Shown here: positions 14,993 through 25,398 of the stretch, piece by piece
Position numbering within the stretch: the stretch's first letter is position 1
How the letters are laid out: each line of letters opens with the position of its first letter
Assembly (NCBI GenBank): GCA_017477205.1
Contig: JAFUXE010000023.1
Span: 28,833-92,832 of the forward strand
Direction of reading: 5' to 3'
Length of the DNA: 64,000 nt
Source: Alloprevotella sp.
GTDB lineage: Bacteria > Bacteroidota > Bacteroidia > Bacteroidales > Bacteroidaceae
The notes under the pieces: model-generated
Database searches by the model: none
Seen by the model: only the letters and a program-made list of their open reading frames with translations
What the model was told of the DNA's origin: nothing
Made by a program: the position numbers and the translations under genes

Positions 14993-17900
14993 ATGAAAAA
15001 GACATTACTTGCCCTCCTTGCAGGGTTCATTTCCGTAACAGGTGCATATTCACAGCAGTGGATAGACGTGACCGGCACCTACCTGACCAACCCCGACTTC
15101 AATGCCGGCAATTGGAACGGTTGGACAATAGACCACTATACCACCCTCTCCGGTCAGGGCGGCCCGCGCTGCGACCATGGCGCAATAGAGCTCTGGTACT
15201 GCTCGTTCCGCATGAGCCAGACGCTCTCCGTTCCCAATGGCCGCTACCGCCTCAGCGTGAACGGTTTCTACCGTACGCAGGAACTGGAGGACGCCTACAG
15301 CAGCTACGAGGCAGACATGGAGACGATTCCCGCCATGCTGTTTGCCAATAGCCAGCAGACGACCCTGAAGAGCATCTTCAGCGAAAGCCGCTCTGACCAG
15401 AACGGCGAAGGCTCGTGGTCCGCAGCCGACCCCTGGGGCGGCTGGGGCGGCGGCTGGGGCGGCTGGGGTGGTGGAAACACCGACACCCAGTACTATCCCG
15501 CCAGCATGGAAGCTGCCGAATATGCATTCAATCAGGGCATGTACACGAACAATGTGGTTGAAGTGCAGGTGACGAACGGCCAGTTGGAAATCGGCGTGGT
15601 GAACGAAACGTTTGTTGCCAACAACTGGTGCATGCTGGACAACTTCAAACTGGAGTACTACGGCACGCCTGTCGCCGTGACTTCCGTTGACGTAAGCCCT
15701 AAGGAAATGGAAATCGCTACGGGGGAACTGCGCCAGCTTACGGCCACGGTTCTTCCGGAGAACGCCACGGACAAAAGCCTTAAGTGGGAGTCCAGTGCAC
15801 CGACGATTGCTTCCGTGGACCAGCAGGGTAATGTGCGCGGCATACGCCAGGGTGACGCTGTCATCACGGCCACGTCCGCAAGCCAGCCCGGCCTGAGTGC
15901 GTCGGTGAAGGTGAGCGTCATCAGAAATGATGCCGTCGAGGGGTCGCTCATCATCAATGAAATCATGGCCGCCAACGTGGACGTGTTCTTGGACCCGTCC
16001 TTCAACTACGGCGGATGGATAGAACTCTACAACCCGACGGACCGCAGCGTGAGCCTGACGGACTGCTGGATTACGAACGACCCTGCCGACATGCAGCAGC
16101 ACCCCTTGGACTGGGCCGTACAGAGCGTGCCCGCGAAGGGCTTTGCCACCGTATGGTTTGACCACTACAGCAAGTATTGTACGACGCAGATAGACGACGA
16201 CCTTGACGCCAAGGGCGGCTTCATCTGCATCACCGACGGCTACAACATACTGTGCAGCGAGGAATATCCCGAGGCCACGGCTCGCACCTCTTGGGCGCGG
16301 ACGACGGACGGCGGTGATACGTGGGGCATCTCCACAACGCCCACGCCCGGCGCATCCAACGCGGGATGCACCTTTGCTACGCAGCGCCTGCCGGAGCCTA
16401 AGCCGAACATTGACGGACAGATTTTCACGGGACAGCTCATATTTGACATTGAGATACCCAGCGGCGCCACGCTGCGCTATACGACGGACGGCAGCGCGCC
16501 CACACTGAAGAACGGTGTGGAATCACGCACGGGACACTTCACCGTCACGCGCACCTCGGTCTATCGCTTCGGGTTCTTCCAGGACGGAAAGATTCCCAGC
16601 AAAATCGCGACGCGAAGCTTCATCTACCGGGACAAGGAGTATCCGCTCCCCGTCCTCTCCGTTGTCAGTGCGCCGGACAACTTCTACTCCGACGAATACG
16701 GCGTCATGGTGAAGGGCGTGAACGGCAAGAACGGCTACGGCTCAAGCGAAAAGCGCAACTGGAACATGGACTGGGACCGTCCCGTCAACTTCGAGCTCAT
16801 CATGCCCGGGGACGGCCTGTCCGTATTCAACCAGGAGTCCAACCTCTCCATCTGCGGAGGATGGAGCCGTGAGAACTCTCCCCACTCCTTCAAGCTGAAG
16901 GGCAACAAGAAGTACGAAGGCGAGTCCACGCTGGACTATCCCTTCTTTGCACACACCAAGCCGTTTATCAAGAACAAGACGCTGCAAATGCGTACGGGCG
17001 GCAACGATAACCGTGCCCGCCTGAAGGATCCTGCGTTGCAGACCATCATACAGAGTTCCGGCCTCTACGTGGACGGACAGTCGTACATCCCCGTGATGTC
17101 CTTCCTGAACGGTACCTACAACGGCATCATGAACATGCGCGAGCCCAACAACAAGCACTACGCATACGCCAACTATGGTATCGACACCGACGAGATGGAC
17201 CAGTTCGAGATAAGTCCCGACTCGCAGTACGTGCAGATGGTGGGAACCGTGGATAGCTTCAACGAGTGGCGCCGCCTCTCCGAACGTGCCTCCGAACCCG
17301 AAGTGTACGAAGAGATTTGCCGCATGGTGGACATTGACGAATATGCCAACTTCTGGGCATGCTGCCTTTACCTTGCTCCCAGCGACTGGGGCCGCAACAA
17401 CATCAAAGGCTTCCGCTACAGCGGCGAAGGCGGAAAGTGGCACCACGTCATGTTCGACATGGACAGCTCCTTCGGCAACAGCTTCAGCGGAAACCTCGAC
17501 CGCACGACGGACGGCGGTGACTACATCTATGAGACGAACAGCAGGCTTGGCGGAGAACTGCCTCCGACCATCGTGTTCCGCAACATGCTCCAGAACGCCA
17601 CGTTCCGCAAGCACTTCATCGATGCCTACTGCCTCGTGACGGGCAGCGTCTTCGAGCCTATACGGTGCCAGCAGATTGTGGACTCCCTCGTGAGCAACAT
17701 CATTGATGTGGCTGCGTATGAGAATAATGAGAACTACGTCAACAGCACGGCAAGTTCCCTCATAAGCAACCTCTCGTCGAGCCGTCAGAGCACGATGATC
17801 AGTCAGATGAAGAGCCACTCCCTCATGGGCCTCTCTTCCACAAACGGCATCACGGCAAAGCTTGCCTCCGACCTCTCCACAGCCCGCCTGCTCGTGAACG

Positions 17901-19399
17901 GCCAGCCCGTACCCACGGGCAAGTTCTCCGGCACCCTCTTCCCGCCCATCACGGTGAAGGCAGAGGCTCCCGCCGGCTATAAGTTCACGGGATGGCGCTC
18001 CGCATATACCACCAACACGCAGACGCTCTTCAACATGGGTTCCAAGTGGAGCTACTACGACCAGGGCTCCCTTGACGACGAGGAGTGGAATACGCCCGAC
18101 TACAAGGACCTGAACTGGCAGGATGGCGAAACGCCTATGGGCTTTGCCAACAAGGATCTGGGCTTCAAGACGAATTTCGATTCCAACGACAAGAAGGTAA
18201 CCTATTACTTCCGCAAGAAGTTCAACCTCTCCAAGAAGCCTGCATCGACGGACGAATTCACTCTGGACTGCCGCGTGGACGACGGTGCCATTGTATATGT
18301 GAACGGAACGGAAGTGGGTCGCTACCGCATGCCCAGCGGCGACGTCAGCTATGAGACGCTGGCTTCCAGCTACGCCGGCGACTACGACAACACGAGCTTC
18401 CCAATCAGCCCCAGCCTTCTCCAGGAAGGACAAAACACCCTCGCCGTGGAAGTCCACAACGTGGGCACGTATTCCTCCGACATCTACTGGGACGCCTCCC
18501 TTACGACTACGATGGCCGAGGGTGGAACCAACATCGTGTCGCCCGATGCCGAATACGAGCTTCCGAGCTATGGCTCTGCCGACCTTACCGCCACGTTTGA
18601 GCCCCTTGACGCTGAGGAGAAGACCGTCAACCAGTGCCACCCCATAAAGATAAATGAGGTGAGTGCTTCCAACAGCGTATTCGTGAATGAACTGGCCAAG
18701 AAGGACGACTGGATAGAACTCTACAACACGACCGACCAGCCCTACGACGTGAAGGGCATGTATCTCTCCGACAACATGAAGACGCCGCTGAAGTACCAGA
18801 TAGAGGGCAGCGAGGATATCAACACTGTGATACCGCCGTATGGTCACCTCATCATCTGGGCCTCTAAGCGCAACCAGCAGTCGCAACTGCATGCAAACTT
18901 CAAGCTGGCTGCTGCGGACAGCGCATACGTCATCCTGACGAGTGCCGACGAGACGTGGAGCGACACCCTCGTCTATTGCCTGCATAACGGCGACGAAAGC
19001 GTGGGACTCTATCCCGACGGCAGCAACAACCTCTACGTATTCAACAAGCCTACGCCCGGCAAGACGAACCTGATGACGTCGCAGACGCTGGCATACGAAG
19101 AGCCTGTTATCGAGAATCCCTTTACGGGTGTCCGCGAACAGTTCGTAAGCCGTTCCGGCGGCATGAGCATCGGCTACTACCGCACCTTCCTGCGCGTGAA
19201 GAGCGAGTACTCGGCTTCGGCTGTGCTGTTCATCTATGCGGCTGACGGTCGCCTTGTGCGCCGCCTCAGCCTTGACACCTCGGCAGGGTATGCCGACGTG
19301 CCGACCACAGACCTCCCCGTCGGCCACTATGTAGCAAAGGCTCAGGACGAAGAGGGCGAAGTCTGCGCCGTCAAGTTTGTCAGAAACCAGTTTGAATAG
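14993..19399 (+). CDS. Secreted CotH-kinase family protein with lamin-tail domains
   Basis: 1468 residues. Signal peptide MKKTLLALLAGFISVTGAYS; the start at 14993 was chosen because it begins this peptide. Order: an N-terminal jelly-roll (about 20-220) interrupted by a Gly/Trp stretch WGGWGGGWGGWGGG; a Big_2 repeat; a lamin-tail domain beginning LIINEIMAANVDVFLDP; a chitobiase C-terminal-like repeat (LRYTTDGSAPT); a CotH kinase-like domain with FELIMPGDG, NDNRARLKDPALQ, YNGIMNMREP and HVMFDMDSSFGNS; an inserted beta-sandwich; a second lamin-tail domain (IKINEVSASNSVFV); and a C-terminal DLPVGHYVAKAQDEEGEV tail of type IX sorting type. CotH relatives phosphorylate proteins in spore coats; here activity and targets are unknown. 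Cell-surface location inferred. Confidence 0.85.
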   Translation: MKKTLLALLAGFISVTGAYSQQWIDVTGTYLTNPDFNAGNWNGWTIDHYTTLSGQGGPRCDHGAIELWYCSFRMSQTLSVPNGRYRLSVNGFYRTQELEDAYSSYEADMETIPAMLFANSQQTTLKSIFSESRSDQNGEGSWSAADPWGGWGGGWGGWGGGNTDTQYYPASMEAAEYAFNQGMYTNNVVEVQVTNGQLEIGVVNETFVANNWCMLDNFKLEYYGTPVAVTSVDVSPKEMEIATGELRQLTATVLPENATDKSLKWESSAPTIASVDQQGNVRGIRQGDAVITATSASQPGLSASVKVSVIRNDAVEGSLIINEIMAANVDVFLDPSFNYGGWIELYNPTDRSVSLTDCWITNDPADMQQHPLDWAVQSVPAKGFATVWFDHYSKYCTTQIDDDLDAKGGFICITDGYNILCSEEYPEATARTSWARTTDGGDTWGISTTPTPGASNAGCTFATQRLPEPKPNIDGQIFTGQLIFDIEIPSGATLRYTTDGSAPTLKNGVESRTGHFTVTRTSVYRFGFFQDGKIPSKIATRSFIYRDKEYPLPVLSVVSAPDNFYSDEYGVMVKGVNGKNGYGSSEKRNWNMDWDRPVNFELIMPGDGLSVFNQESNLSICGGWSRENSPHSFKLKGNKKYEGESTLDYPFFAHTKPFIKNKTLQMRTGGNDNRARLKDPALQTIIQSSGLYVDGQSYIPVMSFLNGTYNGIMNMREPNNKHYAYANYGIDTDEMDQFEISPDSQYVQMVGTVDSFNEWRRLSERASEPEVYEEICRMVDIDEYANFWACCLYLAPSDWGRNNIKGFRYSGEGGKWHHVMFDMDSSFGNSFSGNLDRTTDGGDYIYETNSRLGGELPPTIVFRNMLQNATFRKHFIDAYCLVTGSVFEPIRCQQIVDSLVSNIIDVAAYENNENYVNSTASSLISNLSSSRQSTMISQMKSHSLMGLSSTNGITAKLASDLSTARLLVNGQPVPTGKFSGTLFPPITVKAEAPAGYKFTGWRSAYTTNTQTLFNMGSKWSYYDQGSLDDEEWNTPDYKDLNWQDGETPMGFANKDLGFKTNFDSNDKKVTYYFRKKFNLSKKPASTDEFTLDCRVDDGAIVYVNGTEVGRYRMPSGDVSYETLASSYAGDYDNTSFPISPSLLQEGQNTLAVEVHNVGTYSSDIYWDASLTTTMAEGGTNIVSPDAEYELPSYGSADLTATFEPLDAEEKTVNQCHPIKINEVSASNSVFVNELAKKDDWIELYNTTDQPYDVKGMYLSDNMKTPLKYQIEGSEDINTVIPPYGHLIIWASKRNQQSQLHANFKLAAADSAYVILTSADETWSDTLVYCLHNGDESVGLYPDGSNNLYVFNKPTPGKTNLMTSQTLAYEEPVIENPFTGVREQFVSRSGGMSIGYYRTFLRVKSEYSASAVLFIYAADGRLVRRLSLDTSAGYADVPTTDLPVGHYVAKAQDEEGEVCAVKFVRNQFE

Positions 19400-19441
19400 A
19401 CCATTCGACAAGTAACACAGGAAAACCAAAGAAGCAGAAAA

Positions 19442-20527
19442 GTGTTTGAACGCGTCCTCGGACAGGAACAGATAAAGCAGCAACTCCGCCAGCAGATAGC
19501 GGCAGGGCGTCTTCCCCACGCCCTGCTTTTCTGTGGCACGCCCGGAAGCGGGCAGTTCCCGATGGCACTTGCCGTTGCCAGTGCCCTGCTTGGCGGCGGC
19601 GTGATGGTGGAACGCTTTGTCCATCCGGACCTTCATTTCGTGTTTCCCGTTGTCAGGCAGAAGTCGCAGAGCGGAGAGCCCTCCAGCGACCAGTACATAC
19701 AGCCGTGGCGCGAGATGTTGTCAGAGGACATTTACTTCGACCTTCCCGAATGGCTTGAACGCATGGGCGTGGAGAACCAGCAAGCCATCATCGGTGTGGG
19801 AGAAAGCGCGCAGATACTGCGAAAGCTCTCCCTGCGCTCCAGCCAGGGCGGCTACAAGGTGATGATTATTTGGCTGCCGGAGCTGATGAACCAGGAAGCT
19901 GCGAACAAACTCCTCAAGATACTTGAGGAACCGCCGCAGCAGACGGTATTCATCCTCGTCAGCGAACGTCCCGAGCGATTGCTTTCCACGATACTCAGCC
20001 GCACGCAGCAGGTGGAGTTCCCGCCCCTGCCGGAAAGTGTGATGGCGGAGGCGCTACAGCGTGAGCGCGGCGTGGGCGAGGAGGACGCCCGCCGCATTGC
20101 ACGCCTCAGCGAGGGCAGCTATGTGCGTGCACTCCGCACCTTGCAGGCCGACGCACAGTCCTCGCTCTACTTCGATATGTTCGTGAGCCTCATGCGGCTC
20201 ACCTACCAGCGGAAGGTGCGCGAACTCGGCGCGTGGGCAGAGCAACTGGCGGGCTGGGGACGAGAACGGCAGAAGAACTTCCTGGCCTATAGTCAGCACC
20301 TCGTCAGGGAAAACTTCATCTATAATTTCCGCCAACAGAAGCTCAGCTATGAGACGCAGGAAGAGGCACAGTTCTCGCAGAACTTCGCACGCTTCATCAA
20401 CGAGCGCAATGTCTATGGCATTATGGGGCAGTTCTCCGATGCCGAGCGCGACATTGAAGGAAATGTGAACGCCCGCATGGTGTTTTTTGACCTTGCGCTT
20501 CAGATGGCGGTACTCATCCGACAATAG
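19442..20527 (+). CDS. holB: DNA polymerase III delta' subunit, zinc module missing
   Basis: 361 residues from a GTG start. The AAA+ clamp-loader fold is seen from VLGQEQIKQQLRQQI and LPHALLFCGTPGSGQF, through VHPDLHFVFPVVR, VMIIWLPELMNQEAANKLLKILEEPP and ERLLSTILSRTQQ, which match Bacteroidetes delta' proteins. Delta' helps load the sliding clamp. Two departures are visible: the P-loop Lys is replaced by Gln (GTPGSGQF), and the four-Cys zinc module normally before VHPD is absent and replaced by a short ALLGGGVMVERF stretch. Delta' does not hydrolyse ATP itself, so loss of the Lys is tolerable. The gene lies 52 bases before the ricT-like gene. Confidence 0.88.
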   Translation: MFERVLGQEQIKQQLRQQIAAGRLPHALLFCGTPGSGQFPMALAVASALLGGGVMVERFVHPDLHFVFPVVRQKSQSGEPSSDQYIQPWREMLSEDIYFDLPEWLERMGVENQQAIIGVGESAQILRKLSLRSSQGGYKVMIIWLPELMNQEAANKLLKILEEPPQQTVFILVSERPERLLSTILSRTQQVEFPPLPESVMAEALQRERGVGEEDARRIARLSEGSYVRALRTLQADAQSSLYFDMFVSLMRLTYQRKVRELGAWAEQLAGWGRERQKNFLAYSQHLVRENFIYNFRQQKLSYETQEEAQFSQNFARFINERNVYGIMGQFSDAERDIEGNVNARMVFFDLALQMAVLIRQ

Positions 20528-20578
20528 TATATATATAATAATGTGTCATCCCGGCACAACATAAGTGAACGAAAAGAA

Positions 20579-21697
20579 ATGTCTGAGATAAAATATAAGA
20601 CCACTGATGCCCTGCGCGGACTTTGCGCACAGGGATGCGGAAGACAGGACAAACAACTGAACACCTACGACTACCTGGCCGACCTCGAGGGAGACAGCCG
20701 TCTGGGTGACCTCGTGGAAGTGCAGTTCAAGAATACACGCAAGGGCTATTATCGCAACGACAACCACCTGGAGCTTCACAAGGGCGACATCGTGGCTGTT
20801 GAGGCCAGCCCGGGACACGATATCGGCGTCGTCACGCTGACGGGACGCCTCGTCCCCTTCCAGATGAAGAAGGCCAACCTGAAACCCAACACGGAGATAC
20901 GGCGCGTTTATCGCCGTGCACGCCCCGTGGATATTGAGAAATGGGAGGAAGCCAAGGCGCGCGAACATGCCACCATGATACGCTCCCGACAGATAGCAAA
21001 GGAGCTGGGTCTGGAAATGAAAATCGGCGACGTGGAGTATCAGGGTGATGGCGGCAAGGCCATTTTCTACTATATCGCCGACGGCCGCGTGGACTTCCGC
21101 CAGCTCATCAAGGTGCTTGCTGAGGCATTCCGCGTACGAATAGAGATGCGGCAGATTGGCGCGCGTCAGGAAGCCGGGCGCATTGGTGGCATCGGCCCCT
21201 GCGGGCGGGAACTTTGCTGCGCCACGTGGATGAAGAACTTCTCCAGTGTGAGCACTGCCGCCGTGCGTTTTCAGGACATATCCCCCAACCCGCAGAAGCT
21301 TGCCGGGCAGTGTGCCAAGCTGAAGTGCTGCCTCAACTACGAGGTGGATGTGTACATGGAAGCCTACCGCGAGTTTCCCGACCGCAACATCCCGCTCGAA
21401 ACGGCTGACGGCACATACTATTTCTTTAAGGCCGACCTTCTTTCGCGGCAAGCCACGTACAGCACGGATCGCCGCATGGCCGCCAACCTCACCACCATCT
21501 CTGCCCAGCGTGCGAGGGACATCATTCAAATGAACCGGAATGGCGAGAAGCCCCTCCGCCTGGACGAATCGGACAAGGGAGGACCCACCCGTCCTGTTGA
21601 CCTGGTGGAACAGGAAAGCCTGACGCGCTTTGACAAGAACCGCCGTCGCAACAAAGGCCGTGGCGGACGCCGCAATACGCAGCCCTCCGCGAACTGA
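20579..21697 (+). CDS. PSP1/RicT-family protein
   Basis: 372 residues from MSEIKYKTTDALRGLCAQGC; a start 36 bases earlier is possible, but AAAAGAAATG favours 20579. The PSP1 domain contains the conserved Cys groups: CAQGCGR near the start, GPCGRELCCATWMKNF (about 206-221) and KLKCCLNYE (about 248). In Bacillus this family (RicT/YaaT) forms an iron-sulphur protein complex controlling RNA maturation by RNase Y. In Bacteroidetes the gene typically lies beside holB, as here. The C-terminus is a basic, disordered RRNKGRGGRRN tail that could bind RNA. Confidence 0.88.
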   Translation: MSEIKYKTTDALRGLCAQGCGRQDKQLNTYDYLADLEGDSRLGDLVEVQFKNTRKGYYRNDNHLELHKGDIVAVEASPGHDIGVVTLTGRLVPFQMKKANLKPNTEIRRVYRRARPVDIEKWEEAKAREHATMIRSRQIAKELGLEMKIGDVEYQGDGGKAIFYYIADGRVDFRQLIKVLAEAFRVRIEMRQIGARQEAGRIGGIGPCGRELCCATWMKNFSSVSTAAVRFQDISPNPQKLAGQCAKLKCCLNYEVDVYMEAYREFPDRNIPLETADGTYYFFKADLLSRQATYSTDRRMAANLTTISAQRARDIIQMNRNGEKPLRLDESDKGGPTRPVDLVEQESLTRFDKNRRRNKGRGGRRNTQPSAN

Positions 21698-21806
21698 AAT
21701 TCCCTCCCGTTGTAGGTAACGTGCAAATAATGTAGGTAAGAATGGCTTTTGTCATATTTATTTCTTACTTTCGCAGCCGAATTAACAAACTTTAAATATA
21801 TAAACT

Positions 21807-23990
21807 ATGCAAATTCATCCCCTATTCTGGCTTGTGCCCGTGGCATCTGTTGTTGCCTTGAGCATGGCCTGGGTGTTCTTCAAGAGCATGATGAAAGCTG
21901 ACGAGGGAACGCCCCGAATGAAAGAAATTGCCGAGTACGTCCGCAAGGGCGCAATGGCTTACCTGAAGCAGCAGTACAAGGTGGTACTCATCGTCTTCAT
22001 TGTTCTGGCTGCTCTCTTTGCGTTTATGGCTTACGGCCTTGGCGTACAGAATCCCTGGGTTCCGTTTGCCTTCCTGACGGGTGGTTTCTTCTCCGGTCTG
22101 GCAGGCTTCTTCGGCATGAAGACAGCCACTTATGCCAGCGCACGTACCGCCAATGCTGCCCGTAAGAGCCTTGACGGTGGTCTGAAGATAGCCTTCCGCT
22201 CGGGTGCCGTGATGGGCCTGACGGTAGTAGGCCTCGGTCTGCTCGACATCGCCATTTGGTTCCTCATCCTGAGCCAGCTCACCGGCAACAACCTCATCGC
22301 CATTACAACGACGATGCTGACCTTCGGCATGGGTGCTTCGACGCAGGCCCTGTTTGCCCGCGTGGGCGGCGGTATCTACACGAAGGCTGCTGACGTGGGT
22401 GCCGACATCGTGGGTAAGGTGGAAGCCGACATCCCCGAGGACGACCCCCGCAACCCCGCAACTATCGCAGATAATGTTGGCGACAACGTAGGCGACGTGG
22501 CCGGTATGGGTGCTGACCTCTACGAGAGCTATTGCGGCTCCATCCTCTCCACGGCAGCTCTCGGCGCTGTGGCATTTGCCGCTACGGACTTGCAGATGAA
22601 CGCTGTCATCGCCCCGATGGCCATTGCCGCCGTGGGCATATTCCTGAGCCTCATCGGCATCTTCCTCGTCCGCACGAAGGAAGGCGCCACGATGAAGGAC
22701 CTGCTGGGCAGCCTCTCGCTCGGCACGAACGTGAGCGCCGTGCTCATCGCCGTGGCCACCTTCGGCATTCTCTACGCCCTTGGCCTCGAGAACTGGCTCG
22801 GCCTCTCCTTCAGCGTCATTAGCGGCCTTGCCGCCGGCGTCATCATCGGACAGGCTACCGAGTACTACACATCCCATAGTTATAAGCCGACGCAGGCCAT
22901 CTCCGCCGCAGGCCAGACGGGCTCCGCAACGGTCATCATCAAGGGTATCGGCACGGGAATGATTTCCACGTGCATCCCCGTGCTGACTATCGGTGTGGCT
23001 ATCATGCTCTCCTACCTTTGCGCCAATGGTTTCCAGGTGGATATGAATCCTGAAAGCATCCAGCACGGCCTCTACGGTATCGGTATCGCTGCCGTCGGTA
23101 TGCTCTCCACGCTGGGTATCACGCTGGCTACGGACGCTTACGGCCCCATTGCCGACAATGCCGGTGGTAATGCCGAAATGTCGGAACTTGGCGAAGAAGT
23201 GCGCCACCGCACCGACGCCCTCGACGCCCTCGGCAATACGACCGCTGCCACGGGTAAGGGCTTCGCTATTGGCTCCGCCGCTCTTACGGCTCTCGCCCTG
23301 CTGGCTTCCTATATTGAGGAAATCAAGGAAGCCGTTGCCCGCATGGCAGACGCAGGCGATGTGGCTATGCAGGAGATGCTCACGAAGATTCAGGACATCC
23401 CCGCCTTCATGGACTACTTCCAGGTGAACCTGATGAATCCCCGCGTGCTTGTCGGTGCTTTCATCGGTGCTATGGCCGCCTTCCTGTTCTGCGGTCTCAC
23501 GATGGAGGCTGTGGGACGCGCCGCCCAGAAGATGGTTGTTGAGGTGCGCCGCCAGTTCAAGGAGATTGCCGGCATCCTCGAAGGTACGGGCACGCCCGAC
23601 TATGGCCGTTGCGTGGAAATCTCCACGCGTGCCGCCCAGCACGAGATGATTGTGCCCTCCGTCCTCGCCATCATTATCCCCATCGCCGTAGGTCTGCTGC
23701 TCGGCGTGGCCGGTGTGCTCGGCCTCCTCGTCGGCGGTCTCTGCGCAGGCTTCACGCTTGCCGTCTTTATGGCAAATGCAGGTGGTGCTTGGGATAACGC
23801 CAAGAAGAACGTTGAGGAAGGCAACTTCGGCGGCAAGGGCTCCTTTGCCCACAAGGCCACTATCGTGGGTGACACCGTCGGCGACCCCTTCAAGGACACC
23901 AGCGGTCCCTCGCTGAACCTCCTCATCAAGCTCATGTCTATGGTCAGCATCGTGATGGCCGGCCTCACCGTAGCTTGGAGCATTTTCTAA
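21807..23990 (+). CDS. hppA: Membrane-bound, K+-dependent ion-pumping pyrophosphatase
   Basis: 727 residues with about sixteen membrane segments. Pyrophosphate-binding loops are intact: [39 protein letters not shown] (about 225-243), and [18 protein letters not shown] near the end. [16 protein letters not shown] has Ala where K+-independent enzymes have Lys, so potassium dependence is predicted; relatives in Bacteroides pump Na+, sometimes with H+. It couples pyrophosphate hydrolysis to ion export across the inner membrane, saving energy under anaerobic growth. A TACTTTCG -7-like box is at 21766-21773 and a strong terminator follows. Confidence 0.96.
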   Translation: MQIHPLFWLVPVASVVALSMAWVFFKSMMKADEGTPRMKEIAEYVRKGAMAYLKQQYKVVLIVFIVLAALFAFMAYGLGVQNPWVPFAFLTGGFFSGLAGFFGMKTATYASARTANAARKSLDGGLKIAFRSGAVMGLTVVGLGLLDIAIWFLILSQLTGNNLIAITTTMLTFGMGASTQALFARVGGGIYTKAADVGADIVGKVEADIPEDDPRNPATIADNVGDNVGDVAGMGADLYESYCGSILSTAALGAVAFAATDLQMNAVIAPMAIAAVGIFLSLIGIFLVRTKEGATMKDLLGSLSLGTNVSAVLIAVATFGILYALGLENWLGLSFSVISGLAAGVIIGQATEYYTSHSYKPTQAISAAGQTGSATVIIKGIGTGMISTCIPVLTIGVAIMLSYLCANGFQVDMNPESIQHGLYGIGIAAVGMLSTLGITLATDAYGPIADNAGGNAEMSELGEEVRHRTDALDALGNTTAATGKGFAIGSAALTALALLASYIEEIKEAVARMADAGDVAMQEMLTKIQDIPAFMDYFQVNLMNPRVLVGAFIGAMAAFLFCGLTMEAVGRAAQKMVVEVRRQFKEIAGILEGTGTPDYGRCVEISTRAAQHEMIVPSVLAIIIPIAVGLLLGVAGVLGLLVGGLCAGFTLAVFMANAGGAWDNAKKNVEEGNFGGKGSFAHKATIVGDTVGDPFKDTSGPSLNLLIKLMSMVSIVMAGLTVAWSIF

Positions 23991-24004
23991 ACGCATACAT
24001 TCTG

Positions 24005-24053
24005 AACTGCGGGATGCGTCCCAAATCAAAAGGGAGCGCATCCCGCAGTTTTT
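24005..24053 (+). terminator. Terminator of hppA
   Basis: AACTGCGGGATGCG pairs with CGCATCCCGCAGTT, with TCCC/GGGA continuing the stem, followed by TTTTTAT. It lies only 8 bases before the next plus-strand gene, so the M64 gene probably has its own start signal or relies on readthrough. Confidence 0.85.
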
Positions 24054-24060
24054 ATAGCAC

Positions 24061-25380
24061 ATGGATTCAATGAAAAAGCACCTCTTCGTCCTCTTTGTTT
24101 TAATATGTGTATATGTCGCGCCACTGCTGGCACAACCGGGAGGCGAAGGGGCTGCGCCACCGCAGTTCATGCCTCCTACTTACATCCAGAAACCCGTATG
24201 GATGCAGTATGAGGAGGCTGCCAATGAACCGCTGGAAGCCGTGCGTGAGCGTCTGGCCCGCAGTGGGAAGCAGACGTTCGCCGTTGACACGCTGCTCTTC
24301 AGCGGCGAGGGTGCGATAGGCCTTGTCGTGATGGGCGACGGCTATACGGCTGCGGAGCAAGAGAAATTTGTGAAAGATGCTTCCGCTTGCATAGACTATC
24401 TTTTCAATACCGTCCCGTTCGACTGCTACAGAAGCTTTTTCAACGTCTTTGCCCTTCATGTTGAATCTCAGGAATCGGGCATTTCCCATCCTGGCCAGTG
24501 GCGACAGGATGGAGATACGGGGCGCATGGCGTGTCCTGAAAACAAGCCCCTTCCGCTGGTGACGAAGCAGACGTTTTTCAGCACTCATCTGGACGGTTGG
24601 GGTATGCACCGCCTCATCGGTGCGTGGAACGAGCAGGCGGCAAAGGACTTGGCACGCCTCTTCTTCCCTCAGTGCAAGCTGATTTGCATCCTTTGCAATA
24701 CCGACGAATATGGTGGCGCGGGCGGCACGGTGCTCATCGCCACGTGCAATGCCTCTTCACGTGAGATTTTCGTGCATGAGCTGTCCCATGTCTTTGGCGA
24801 CTTGGCCGACGAATACTTTAGTGGGGATATCTATATGCAGGAAAAGCCCAATCTCTCTGCTACGAAGGACAGTGCCCGGGTGCGCTGGGCGCGCTGGATA
24901 GGCGAACCCGAGGTCGGCGTGTTCCCTCATAGCGGCGGACGCATGGGAAAATACTTTGTGAAGCCCGTGCAGGCCTCCGACAGTTCCCGCTACTGCAAGA
25001 TGGAGCGTTTGGGCAAGGACTTTTGCCCCGTGTGCCGCGAGCGTCTTGTGGAAGCCATCCACGAACAGGCGCAGCTCATCGTGGACGTAACGCCTGCGGA
25101 CAGCGTGCTTGCCCCGCTTTCCCGCCGCGAGCAGCTGACGTTCAGCCTGCTGCGTTCGCGTGCGGGCGAGGGGAACACCCTTGAGGTGCGCTGGCTTTTG
25201 GATGGGCGCGTCGTGGCTGAAAATGTCGCCACGCTGACTCTTTCCGCTCGCGAACTTCCCCCGACCAGTCCCCACGCCGTGCGCCTCGAAGTCTATGAGG
25301 AAAGTCCTTATGTGCGCAATCCCGCCTGCCGCCGCTTCCATACGCAATCGCGCAGCTGGTTCGTGGCAGCAAAAAGGTAG
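24061..25380 (+). CDS. Secreted M64-family zinc peptidase
   Basis: 439 residues (or 436 from the second Met at 24070, which directly begins the signal peptide MKKHLFVLFVLICVYVAPLL). The zinc motif HELSHVFGDLADEYF, with His239 and His243 and DEY beyond, is diagnostic of peptidase family M64, first described as an IgA-cleaving peptidase in gut clostridia. VMGDGYTAAEQEKFVKDA is the family's second signature. The C-terminal 110 residues form an Ig-like beta-domain. Predicted extracellular or periplasmic; substrate unknown and IgA cleavage must not be assumed. The hydrolase fusion gene follows after 18 bases and may be co-transcribed. Confidence 0.88.
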   Translation: MDSMKKHLFVLFVLICVYVAPLLAQPGGEGAAPPQFMPPTYIQKPVWMQYEEAANEPLEAVRERLARSGKQTFAVDTLLFSGEGAIGLVVMGDGYTAAEQEKFVKDASACIDYLFNTVPFDCYRSFFNVFALHVESQESGISHPGQWRQDGDTGRMACPENKPLPLVTKQTFFSTHLDGWGMHRLIGAWNEQAAKDLARLFFPQCKLICILCNTDEYGGAGGTVLIATCNASSREIFVHELSHVFGDLADEYFSGDIYMQEKPNLSATKDSARVRWARWIGEPEVGVFPHSGGRMGKYFVKPVQASDSSRYCKMERLGKDFCPVCRERLVEAIHEQAQLIVDVTPADSVLAPLSRREQLTFSLLRSRAGEGNTLEVRWLLDGRVVAENVATLTLSARELPPTSPHAVRLEVYEESPYVRNPACRRFHTQSRSWFVAAKR

Positions 25381-25398
25381 CTTAACTTATCGTATCCA

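Noticed and set aside
16742..19636. 964-codon open frame antisense to the CotH gene
   Set aside because: It lies wholly over a well-supported gene, has no recognisable motif, and long antisense frames are expected in GC-rich DNA. Similar frames at 11955-14597, 21822-24170, 10095-11837 and 58515-61469 were dropped for the same reason.
24070..25380. Calling the M64 protein an IgA protease
   Set aside because: The family motif supports a zinc peptidase, but IgA specificity has been shown only for particular members and cannot be read from sequence.
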